From Ricinus communis (Eukaryota > Streptophyta > Magnoliopsida > Malpighiales > Euphorbiaceae): a DNA stretch of 64,000 nucleotides. The stretch's first letter is position 1. The number at the start of each line of letters is the position of its first letter. A model generated the notes under the pieces. The model saw nothing but the letters and a program-made list of their open reading frames with translations, did not search any database and was not told where the DNA came from. The translations under genes were made by a program, and so were the position numbers. This document shows positions 1 through 11,357 of the stretch, piece after piece. Location of the stretch: positions 9,423,001-9,487,000 of the forward strand of contig NC_063263.1 of the NCBI RefSeq assembly GCF_019578655.1. The letters run 5' to 3'.

Positions 1-3000
1 GTTCTTAAAATTGATATTTAGCTCTTGTGTTCCCTCGAACAAATAAATTGTTATACTGTTCCAACTAATGAGTTTTAATTGTAAAGTTTATAATTTGAGT
101 AAACGCCTCGCAAGGTTTAATTAAATTCGAAATTGACTAATTTACAAAAAAAAAAAAAATTCTTAGCTCGTAATAGTAAAGTGTTTATTATTATTTTACA
201 CGATTATAAATAAAAGAAAAAAATATTATGAAATTCTCAGTTTAAAATAAATAAATAAATAAATATATATGTATTATAAAACAAATTAAAGGATAAATTA
301 CTATAATTCCTTGAACTAATGTTAAATAAACAAATTGATCTCTCAATTTTTAATAATAAATTATAATCCTCTAAAATTTAATTTAATACGTATTTTATAC
401 TTTCTTTAAATTAATTTATTAAGATAATAAAATAGACTAATTTATACTTAAAATTTCTATTGAGATTTAAAAGAAAAATTATTATGTCCCTCCTCAACTG
501 TATAATATCACTGTAACTCTTTAAGCTATATTAAAAACACTATTATCGAATTTATAAAATCTAAAATGATAATTTTATAAAAATTATATTACATATCTAA
601 AATAAATTATGAGTTTTAATAATTTAATTGTAAATAGTTAAAAAATATATTTATTGTTATTTATAAAACTTAATAAAATATTTTGTAACTTTTTTATTCG
701 TCGTTACTATCATATTATTTATTTTTGTATCGAGGGAATAGCAGTTGATCTACTTCATAGATGGGTATATAAATGTTTGAATTTTTACGATTATTTCTTA
801 ATAGGAGTTGCTAAATACCAAAAACTTATTATGCTAAATTAAAAAGATAAATTACTCATGAAAATATATATAATATTTTATTAAGTGTAATACTTTATTA
901 AAATCGAGATATGTACATATCGTTAAATAAAGTTTATAAACTGCTTCATGATTGATTTACTAAGAATTAAATCCTATTTAAGATTGAAGTATTATTCTAA
1001 TAAGAAATTCTTAATTATAAAAAAAAACATATATTTTACACTTGTTATTAAATATAGCATATATTGTTTAAATTTTTAATTTTAGCATCAAACTTTAACA
1101 TTGATATTGATTTTAACCTCCAGTGAAATTATTAACAAAATTTATTGATGTGGCGCGAATTTTGAAAACAACAGTAAAAGAATAAATTAAATTAGCACCC
1201 TTACTATTAAAATATTGTCATTTAATCACATAAAATTAATAAAACTTCAAAGTTAATAAAAAATAATTTATATACTTAAATAATAATATTTTAGTAATAG
1301 AACGAATCAATAACTCGAATATCAACTCGGTTCTTTTTTGTTGTTGCCCGAGTTCATGACAAATCAGCAGATTTGATAAATAATTTTATTAAATGCTAAA
1401 ATTGAAATCAATGCTAAAGTACGGTGTTGAAATTGAAAATTTAAAAATTACGCACTAGATTTGATAAGAAGGCATAATTTATGCTCTTTTTTGGGAATTA
1501 AGCCTAAAAAGAAAAAAGAGAAAAGGCAAATAAATTATGTTATACAGACTTGTCAAATTTTTTGGCTTATTGCTAGCTACTCTCGACAATGACAGCAAAT
1601 CTAAAACACAATCATGAAAACCTCTATCAGACTCATGAAACGAAATTGTAAACTACATTTTATTAAATTTGGCTTGTTGAATATATAAAAGTTATTTCAA
1701 CTTTTATTTTATATGAATATCCTATTGTAATTGAGTAATTTATTTAATGTTTTAATTTATAAAAATTAGAAAAGGTTTGAAGTTGATTATAATTTAATAT
1801 TAAAAAAAAGTATAGATTCTTACAGTGAAGTAAAAATAATAATTAAATTTATTGTACAGTTCATTGTCTTTTGGATAATTTATGAGTTTTTTTTTTTTTT
1901 TTTTTTTTAATTTATCCCTCCCTTAACTTAATATAGAGATTTGGAATTCAAAAAGCCGGTCCATAATTCAACGTGCCAACAAAGCCAATGACTTTTTGCC
2001 TTTAAAAAAGAAGACCATCATTATGTATACAAATCAAATGACACCAAAAAGAAAAGACACGATACATATACTTTATAATGACTATTTTTTTTTTTCACGC
2101 CCGTTAACTTTGAGTATTGATAATTTAATTCGTTATTAAATAAATATATATATTATACTTCTAATATTAAATTAATAATATATTAAATTTATTTATTGTA
2201 TAAAATTATACTTATTAAAAATATTGATAGACTATTTTAAAAACAAATTTAATCATACTTTATAACTAAAAATTTTTAAAGCGTTGAAATTTTTATATTA
2301 GTTTACATTATATTATATTTAGTTAAAATTTATAAAATTATATTATAAATTTAAAAATTATTTAAAATTCTAAATAATTAAATTTGTAAAACTTGTTATG
2401 GTTAAGCTAAATTTTAATATAATACATAAAATCTTAAACAAATTCTACATTGATAAGTCAATATATTCCATAAAATCGAATTCTCTCTTTTAATTTTATT
2501 ATTTTATTTTATATTTTATATTTATTTTTTATAATTTTTTATTATAATTTATTTTTTAATATGAAATGAATTTCATATTTATTATTTAATATATTAAATA
2601 CAAAAATTTATTTATAAATAAAATAAATTATTTAATTGATTTAGATGAGACGCAATGTAAATGTTATTATTTAAATTAAATTATTATATAATCAAATTAA
2701 TTTTTAATTAATAAAATATTAATAATATGTTTATCTATCTAGGCTATATTTTTATAAACTATGCCAGTATTTTTTATAAAATTTTTAAATAAAATTTAAA
2801 AATTATATTTTATATTTACTTGTAGTATTTTTTAAAATAAAAGTAGAAAACAGTATTTTTACGTTTTTAAAATTATAATTAAATTATTAAAAAAAATTTA
2901 AAAAAAGTAACGTAATTTTTATATTTTTTCTTTACCTAAAAAGTCATTTATTTTCAAATAAAAATAATTTTTTTTATTTTTTTTTATTTTAAAGTTTATC

Positions 3001-3400
3001 ATCTTATTTAAAATATTATTTAAATAAAAAATAATAAATCTTCTATAACGTAAACATGTTTACAAGTTATACAGATTTTCTATAAAAATGTCTTTAAAGT
3101 AAAATAAAATTTGTACGAGTAAACATGTACTTATATATGATATATCATTTATCTTTACAAACAGCGAAATCTGTCTGATACGTCTTCTCAGTTTTCAATT
3201 TTATATTATTTGTCATGTAATTTCTTTATGGAAATTGAATGCTAAATAACTAAGCACTCCTATAAATGTGTTGTATGAAAATAGAATAAAGGAAAAGGAA
3301 AGCATATAGAATCGAGCAAAGGTGACTTGACCCGACCCTTTCTTCACTTATAAGCCCAACCAAAAGCCCAGCCCACAAATAAATTTCCATCAGAAATCCA
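1..3400. other. AT-rich intergenic region, no gene seen
   Basis: The stretch is dominated by A/T runs and short low-complexity words, with a poly-T tract near 1886-1908. Open frames are short (the longest is about 62 codons at 654-842) and resemble no protein I know. The last few hundred bases form the upstream region of the HSP70 gene. No tRNA, rRNA or intact transposon was recognised. Confidence 0.7.
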
Positions 3401-3410
3401 TATGCTGGTA

Positions 3411-3423
3411 GAATTTTCTAGAA
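3411..3423 (+). promoter_or_regulatory. Heat shock element of the HSP70 gene
   Basis: The bases read GAA-TT-TTC-TA-GAA, a perfect three-unit alternating heat shock element (nGAAnnTTCnnGAAn). It lies about 190 bp upstream of the predicted TATA box. A weaker TTC...GAA pair lies just upstream near 3386-3395. Binding by heat shock factors is established for this motif; its use here is inferred from position upstream of a chaperone gene. Confidence 0.75.
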
Positions 3424-3599
3424 CTTGAGTGAGTCTAGACACGTCCAGGACCACCTCGACTCGATGACTTCTCCTTTTTCTCCTCTTTTAATTAAAAAAG
3501 AAAAACTAAAATATTTCATTTATTTTATTTTTAATATTTTAACCAACAGGAATATAATATACCCTGGGAGGAGGGAGGGGAATTGGGTGTGTCTGTGTC

Positions 3600-3606
3600 G
3601 TATATA
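3600..3606 (+). promoter_or_regulatory. Probable TATA box of the HSP70 gene
   Basis: The sequence tatatag lies about 130 bp before the end of the inferred non-coding first exon (donor at 3732). A start site near 3630 would be expected. An alternative TATA-like stretch sits near 3550 (aatataatatacc). Confidence 0.5.
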
Positions 3607-3731
3607 GAGAGTTTCGCAATAAAAAGGTTAAGCTCTCTCCAGCGGTCTCTTAAAGCCTCCACTCCACAACCGAAAAAGAGAATTCTAGAATCGCAAAAGC
3701 CCACCTCTTCTGCTTCTTTGGGTTTTCTGAG

Positions 3732-4053
3732 GTACAATAAAAACCCTTATTATCATCTTCAAACAAAATACTTGTTGTATAACTAAGCAGAAGTTGAATC
3801 TAGGTTTCAGTTTCCTATCTTATTCCATAGATCTATAAGTTCTTTTCATTAGATTTACATCTATACTTCTGATTGTGCATCTTTGAACCGTTTTGTGTAG
3901 ATTCAGCTTTTTCTCTCCTTTTCAGGTGGTGCTTCTTTTTTTTTTTTTTAATAGATGATTTAATGCTTAGATTTGATGATGATCGTCTTCCAAAAGCCTG
4001 TTGATATTATGGTTAATATGGATTTTTAGTTTTACTTTAATATGCTTATTATT

Positions 4054-4084
<31 letters not shown>

Positions 4085-4935
4085 TTACTATTATATAGTG
4101 CTGATTGTTTAGGTTAAAATTTACGAAGTTACGAATCCTGGTCTGTTTTTATGCACATTTTAAAAGTTTTGGATTAGAATTAGCTTGTGCATGTAGGCTT
4201 TTGCTTGTTCACTATTGGTGTTTATTTTGAGACTATATGTGCACATTGTTGGTGATTTTTTTCTTTCTTGTTTTATCTGTTTACCTTGTTTTTTCAGTCA
4301 GTTTTGTTCAGTGTGTTCTATTTGTTTCGGGTGAGATTTACTACTAAGATATTAACATTGTTAGCTTGTTAGATGCTGACATTGTTAGAATTTTTTTAAA
4401 TTGATGTTCTCTTATGAATACAAATGGAGGATAACTATTAAATTATAGCGATCTCTCTATATTTTGCTGAGTGTTTCTGAGGATTTGAGATTGAGTAGCG
4501 TTTATATGGATGAAGCACTGAATTGTGATTTTTTGCCATCAATTTTTACTAGGTGATTCAAGTATATTAGTGTGAAGTTGGTTTCAATTCTTCTGGGCAG
4601 CGTGAACTAGTTATTTTACATGTATTTCAGATCACATATTTTTCATGGATCATTGAACATGTATATTGATGTCTAGGTAGTTTTAACGTTTTTCTTTCAA
4701 AATGTCTGTTTAGACTATTGGTGCAGTTTGCTGGAGCTGAATGAATTTTCTTAGTTACATATTTGTGGCGTGATTTCTGGGATTTAGTGACTAGTTATCA
4801 TGCTCAGTTTGTTTTATGTATGTCAATGGATTATATTATTAATTTATGCATTAGAAGATGATTTATGGGGAACAAGCTTTCTGTTATTGGTTTATTTAAT
4901 TGTTCTAACTGATGTAAATGTGGTTTTCTATATAG
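3732..4935 (+). other. Leader intron in the HSP70 5' UTR
   Basis: The donor reads GAG|GTACAA and the acceptor TATATAG|GTGACT. It separates a non-coding first exon (about 3630-3731) from a second exon with 64 bases of leader (4936-4999) before the ATG. The intron is T-rich and contains an ATT microsatellite. Long first introns in chaperone genes can enhance expression; that role is not shown here. Confidence 0.6.
4045..4092 (+). repeat. (ATT)n microsatellite in HSP70 leader intron
   Basis: An almost uninterrupted run of ATT/TTA trinucleotides with one TTT interruption, inside the leader intron. It is likely length-polymorphic. Confidence 0.9.
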
Positions 4936-4999
4936 GTGACTGATACTTCTGTAAGAAGTACACCGATTTATCGATTAAATCGGTAATAATTTGGTGAAA

Positions 5000-7900
5000 A
5001 TGAGCGTGGTTGGATTTGATTTAGGCAATGAGAGCTGCATTGTTGCAGTTGCAAGGCAAAGAGGGATTGATGTTGTACTTAATGATGAATCTAAGCGTGA
5101 AACTCCTGCTATTGTGTGCTTTGGTGAGAAGCAGCGGTTCATTGGGACTGCAGGGGCAGCCTCAACTATGATGAACCCCAAAAACTCTATATCTCAGATT
5201 AAGCGGCTAGTTGGCCGCCAATTCTCTGATCCTGAGTTGCAAAAGGATCTCAAGTCATTGCCGTTTGCTGTCACTGAAGGTCCTGATGGGTTCCCTTTGA
5301 TTCATGCACGGTATTTGGGTGAAATGAGGACATTTACACCAACCCAAGTTCTTGGAATGGTTTTGTCTGATTTGAAAGGCATAGCTGAGAAGAATCTGAA
5401 CGCTGCAGTGGTGGATTGCTGCATTGGAATTCCAGCTTATTTCACTGACCTTCAAAGAAGGGCTGTTATGGATGCAGCCACAATTGCAGGACTGCATCCT
5501 CTCCGTTTGTTTCACGAAACCACAGCTACAGCACTGGCATATGGTATTTACAAGACTGATTTACCTGAGAATGACCAATTAAATGTTGCTTTTGTCGACA
5601 TTGGACATGCAAGCATGCAAGTGTGCATTGCTGGATTCAAAAAAGGTCAACTCAAAATATTGGCTCATGCTTATGATCGATCTTTGGGTGGTAGAGATTT
5701 TGATGAGGTTTTGTTTCACCACTTTGCTGCAAAGTTCAAGGATGATTATAAAATTGATGTTTTCCAAAATGCTAGGGCTTGTCTTAGGCTTAGGGCTGCT
5801 TGTGAGAAGCTGAAGAAGGTTCTTAGTGCCAACCCAGAGGCTCCTCTGAATATTGAATGCTTAATGGAAGAGAAGGATGTTAGAAGCTTTATTAAGAGGG
5901 ATGAATTCGAACAGATTAGTATTCCAATCTTGGAACGTGTTAAGAAGCCTCTGGAGAAGGCACTTCAAGATGCTAAGCTAACAATTGAAAATGTTCACAT
6001 GGTTGAGGTTGTTGGTTCTGGTTCTCGTGTGCCTGCTATAATCAAGATATTGACCGAGTTCTTTGGAAAAGAGCCTAGGCGTACAATGAATGCCAGTGAG
6101 TGTGTTGCTAGAGGTTGCGCCTTGCAATGTGCTATTCTCAGTCCCACATTCAAAGTCAGGGAATTCCAGGTAAATGCTGTACTCTTAACTTGCTCGAATT
6201 GTATTCTATATTCTGCTTCTGTGTTTATGCTATTTCTGTTTTGACATGATGTTCCATAGGAGTATACTGTCATCTCAAAGGGTTTTACTTCATGCTGATT
6301 GTTTTGTCCTTTTTTGACTTCTTTTTCTTTTTCGACTTTCTAAATCAATAGCTTTCCTCAGTAGATCCGAATCTGCGGAAGTTTACTCTGGTGTCTTTTA
6401 AATTAGGCATCTTCCTGTAAAGAAATTTTGTACTTCTAATATATTCTGATGTTCTATTGTTTCTGTCTCTTATTATTTCCATAGATTTGTTCAAGCTGTT
6501 TGCTGTATTGTTTGCAGGTCAATGAGAGCTTCCCTTTTTCTATTGCTTTATCATGGAAAGGTGCTGCTCCAGATGCCCAGAGTGGGGCAGCAGATAATCA
6601 GCAGAGCACTATTGTCTTCCCAAAAGGAAATCCCATACCTAGCGTCAAGGCTTTGACATTTTACAGGTCAGGGACTTTCACTGTAGATGTACAATATGCT
6701 GATGTGAGCGAACTGCAGGTCCCTGCTAGGATCAGTACATATACGGTAGGATGTCTGCTTCAATAGCTACAATGTCATTGTGGTTCTGCTTTTAGTCTAA
6801 GTTGCAAAATTCATTTAATTATGCTGTTTTGCAGATCGGTCCTTTCCAGTCTTCAACAAGTGAGCGAGCCAAAGTAAAGGTTAAAGCTCGCCTGAATCTG
6901 CATGGGATTGTGTCTGTTGACTCTGCAACGGTAAACCTTGTGAAATCTTTGTAATCCTGGTTGAGTTCTTTTGAAAAAAAAAAATTTGAGCTTGTTATTG
7001 ATGTCATTGATGATTTTGTCAGCTTTTGGAGGAAGAGGAAGTTGAAGTACCTGTCTCAAAAGAACCATCAAAGGAAGCTGCCAAGATGGAAACTGATGAA
7101 ACTTCCACTGATGCTGCTCCTCCCAATTCTAGTGAGGCTGATGTCAATATGCAAGACGCCAAAACTGCTGAAGCTTCTGGGGCCGAAAATGGTGTTCCTG
7201 AGTCGGGGGACAAGCCTGCTCAGATGGAAACAGATACCAAAGTAAGTTAATATGTAATTGTGATACCTCATGCAGCATGGGCATAAACTTCTGGTGAGAT
7301 TGTTGCCTTACCCTTCACCTCATGCCCAAAATTACATGCTGGTCCTTTTTCCCTGTGTTTCAGGTTGAGGCTCCAAAGAAGAAAGTAAAGAAGACGAACA
7401 TACCTGTGGCAGAGCTTGTTTACGGTGGAATGTCGCCGGCAGATGTGCAGAAAGCATTGGAAAAGGAATTTGAAATGGCATTGCAAGATAGGGTTATGGA
7501 AGAAACCAAAGACAAGAAAAATGCTGTTGAAGCCTATGTCTATGATATGAGGAACAAGGTATTTTTGGCTTTTTTTTAATGAGAAATATCAACGTCTGTC
7601 TTGAGCCAAATGGTGTATATGTTTAAATAATGCCTTTGTTTGTCCAGCTTAGTGACAAATTTCAGGAGTTCGTCACTGATTCAGAGAGGGAAGACTTCAC
7701 AGCCAAACTGCAGGAGGTTGAAGATTGGTTGTATGAAGATGGCGAAGATGAAACCAAAGGTGTTTACATTGCCAAGCTTGAAGAGCTTAAAAAGGTGAGT
7801 TTCCCATTTGTTCAATGCTGATGATTATTTCTTGTGTACTCTTTCTTCTTCTTCTTCCACCTCTCAACTGTTTGTATGAGTTGCATGCTTAATGCCATAA

Positions 7901-8674
7901 CAAATTGCAGCAAGGTGATCCAATTGAAGAGCGCTATAAGGAGTACACGGAGAGGGGATCTGTTATTGAGCAATTTATTTATTGTGTTAAGAGTTATAGG
8001 GATGCAGCAATGTCGAATGACCCCAAATTTGACCACATTGACTTGGCTGAAAAGCAGAAGGTAATGGTTTGTCTGATCTATCTATATGCTGCTACATTTC
8101 TTGTTGTCCTTGTTTAGTGTTCTTGAAACTGTTACTTTGATATGCTGTAGGTACTGAATGAGTGCGTGGAAGCAGAAGCTTGGTTAAGAGAAAAAAGGCA
8201 GCAACAGGATTTGCTTCATAAATATGCCAGTCCAGTTCTCTTGTCAGCTGATGTGAGAAAGAAGGCAGAAATAGTTGACAGGTAGTGCTGTTATAAATGT
8301 TCATTGATATCACATATGGAGAAGTCCTGCATATAGGAAACCGCCTGCATGATACTCTTTAACTTATTTGAGTGTATGAGTTACCTTACGTTTTTGTTTG
8401 AAATTGTTTTACTTAGTTTGAATTTGATGCTGAAGAGTATATTATTTATTTATTTTACAGGACCTGTAGGCCGATAATGACAAAACCAAAACCAGCTAAA
8501 CCAGCAACTCCTGAAACACCAGCAACGCCTCCACCTCAGGGAAGTGAACAGCAGCCACAAGGTGGAGACTCTGCTGCTGGTGCCAATGAGAATACAGGAA
8601 CTGGCAGTGGTGAAGTTCCACCAGCTTCTGGAGAAGCAATGGAGACTGACAAGCCCGACTCCAGTGCCGCATAA
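5000..8674 (+). CDS. HSP70-15: Heat shock 70 kDa protein 14/15-like (Hsp110/SSE class)
   Basis: Nine coding exons fit without frame breaks: 5000-6169, 6518-6745, 6835-6930, 7023-7241, 7364-7558, 7648-7794, 7911-8060, 8151-8281 and 8461-8674, giving 849 residues. The start is the ATG of MSVVGFDLGNES; the frame is open slightly upstream but only from a TTG. Residues 1-380 form the nucleotide-binding domain. The second phosphate motif reads DIGHASMQ instead of the DLGGGTFD of canonical Hsp70, as in the Hsp110 class. A beta-sandwich follows, then an acidic, low-complexity loop (about 499-571), a helical lid, and a Pro/Ala-rich tail with METD motifs. Such proteins act in the cytosol/nucleus as nucleotide-exchange partners of Hsp70. 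There is no transit peptide or KDEL. Which of the paralogues 14 or 15 it matches best cannot be told here. Confidence 0.95.
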
Positions 8675-9784
8675 TTCTTCATTCAGCAGCAGAACGAGCC
8701 GAGCCGTTTTTAGTTGAAATATCTGGTTCCTTAATGTATAAGGACTATTTGAGCTTGAACTCTTATGGGGGCTGGCATGAGGGAGGCATGTGGAATTTGA
8801 GGACACTTACATCTCATCTGTAAAGCCTTTTTCTGTTGGATGGTCTGCAAAATTTTATATTTATCAATCGAGTCTCTAGAATCCGGTTTTTTCAAAAGAT
8901 GGGTTTTTAAAGAGAGAGGAAGACTTTTTTTTGTTCTTTTTTTTTTTCAGAGTCCAACCCGAGTTCTGGTATCGGGTGGAAAATTCACACTTTGAATGAT
9001 TCAATGTTCATCTTTTTGATCTGTAGGATATGCTCGGTCTACCAATGTCATTTTGGTCTTGATTTTGGTGTTTCTTCTTTACAAATGAAGTTTTTTCTTT
9101 TATTTCCAAAATGGTTTATCTTATTCTGTATTGAAAATTGACTTCGTCTTTAACGTAGAGTTGGCTGCTTTCAGAACCTGCGGCTAACTGCTTCCTAATT
9201 CATGGGGTGCCAAAAAATATTGGCAGAGGGTTTAATTTGGGCTCCTAATTTATCTTCTAATCTACTTTGTTTTTATTTAATTTATAATTTAGGTTAGCTC
9301 TCTTTAACCATTTGGGGCTACTTCAACCTATTTCTGTTTAGAAATTCGAAAGAATAAAAAAATTTCCAATAGAGCCTCATTTTAATATTCTTTTAATTTG
9401 TATTTTAACTTATTCAATTATTTCCATAATTCTCTTCCCAGTGAAGAAAGTCTTAAACGGGGGAACAAAAAATAAAAAAAGATTTACCAAGAAAGCATTA
9501 TGGTTAATTCACTTGCAAACCCATCAATGAAATTTAAAAATCTATGTACGTCTATTGATTGATTTTTTCCATCTCTGATCATAAGATCACCCCTTACAAA
9601 AGGTATCAGCAATTTAATTCTCTTGAAAGAAAAAGAAAAAAAAAAGGCAGAAGATTTCTTAATGAATATATTGGAATAGATTCGAATTCAAGTAGAAATT
9701 CATAGCCTTACGAGAAACAACTCTATAACTCGAATAATTGATGAAAAGTTTTGTTAATAAAAAGCGATACTAAGGATGAGCGAC

Positions 9785-9975
9785 GTTGATGGAGACCGGT
9801 GGCGTTGGTTTGTTGCTAGCGGTGGCGTTGGTTTATTGCTGGCGGTGGCAGTGATGATGAATTTGTTGGTGTCGGTGGGTTGCTTGGTTGTTGGTGGTGG
9901 TAGCTTTGGTTTGTTGTTAGAGACAATGGTGATGATAGTGGTGGCAGTGGGTTTAATGCTGACAGTGACTTTGTG
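9785..9975 (+). repeat. Degenerate G/T-rich minisatellite
   Basis: Variants of a unit like ggcggtggcgttggtttgtt repeat several times, with strong G-over-C skew on the plus strand. Two nearly identical copies lie at about 9798-9840; later copies decay. The open frame across it translates to Val/Leu/Gly-rich low complexity. Confidence 0.6.
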
Positions 9976-10885
9976 GTGGCAAACAGGTTTTCTAAAATTT
10001 AATTAAGAAAAATTAAATTGATTGAGCAATTAATTAATAAATTAAAATCTAAATTGACAGACGGTTTTTAGAAAGGTCCTTCGACCCTGAACTTGGCTAA
10101 AATCTGAAGGACGTCTTTGGAAAGAACATATCACAGTTCGCTTCTAGCTTTAATATCACTACAACTCTAACTCTCGCTTCATCTTCTTCTAATTTTATGA
10201 ATATCTCACAGCAGAAAGCAGCTCATACTATTATTCTCTTATTTTCTTTCTGAATAAAAGTTGATCTGGCTCAAACTAATTTAACAATGCTGAATTCGGT
10301 AGTTCAATGACACACCCCCAGCTACTCCGTCTCTCGCTCTGATGATAGTCACCATGGAGCGGTGACCGTTAAAAATACAACCTTATAATATTTAGTCTGG
10401 CATTGGACACCTAAAACCGTAACCGAAAAACAAGCACCAACTCAGGAAACGCCTCAACAAAGCAATACTAATACTAATACTAATACTAAATAATACAGTA
10501 AGCATTCATAGTAAAGAGCAAAAAAGAAATCCTGTATTTCTATTTGTAGCCAATAAGATCTTTAAATATATTTGTTCTAATCCTCTGAACTATGTACAAG
10601 CTTACATTGGAGCCAATAATAGCCCACGCTAAAGTCATCAAATTGCATTACTAATACAACTCTAATGTTAGTAAATTTTTATCATGTATATTTCAATAAT
10701 TTAAATTCTTATTATATGTATTTAATTATTTATATTACGTTTTATGCATATAACCAAAAAAATAAATACTTAGAATTGGCAACAATTTGATTATGCATTT
10801 GATTTATTTTATAACTCTTTTTATACTAAAGAAGTATAATTTTAAATTTTCAATAAAAAATATTTTTTATTAAAATAATAACAAA

Positions 10886-10909
10886 AATATATATATATAT
10901 ATATATATA
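10886..10909. repeat. (AT)n microsatellite
   Basis: A short run of AT dinucleotides in AT-rich intergenic DNA. Confidence 0.85.
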
Positions 10910-11357
10910 AAGTACTGAACATTCACATTTAAATCTAAATAACGAGAAAGATTATTATGCATAAAATATACATAAATATATTATTTAAGCAAAAAATTGG
11001 ATAAGTACGAAATATTAAAAAATAAATAAAGTGAGATCTTACAGCCACTAGAGTTTTATTTTTTATTTATTTATTATTTTCTCTTTAACGATGAAAAAAA
11101 CAATAATAATAAAGAAGAAAACTTGCTGAGATCTCCTGTAGACTTATGGTCCACGCTTCGACCCGATGCAATTTTATTAGGAGCCCCGCCAATAATTTTA
11201 TTTTCACTTTCACTGTTCCATAATTTTCTTGATAAAAAAGAAGGGCTTCTAGGATATATGACACTGTATAGAAGTATTGGCCTGTAATTGTATAACATCT
11301 CTTTTTTTTTTTGTGCTGTGAAGAAATCCTAATCTTCTATCAAAAACCTGTACACAA

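Larger units (their letters stand above)
8700..11340. other. HSP70 3' region and intergenic DNA
   Basis: The first few hundred bases are the T-rich 3' UTR and terminator region of the HSP70 gene. The rest is AT-rich, with a G/T-rich minisatellite near 9780-9970 and an AT microsatellite. The open frame at 9776-10006 follows the minisatellite and looks non-genic. Upstream sequences of the PPR gene begin near 11100. No RNA gene was seen. Confidence 0.6.

Noticed and set aside
4991..4999. Start of the HSP70 frame at 4991
   Set aside because: The codon there is TTG. The first ATG is at 5000 and gives the MSVVGFDLGNES start conserved in the family.
9776..10006. 76-codon frame rich in Val, Gly and Leu
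   Set aside because: It follows a G/T-rich minisatellite and is low complexity; no start context or homologous family was evident.
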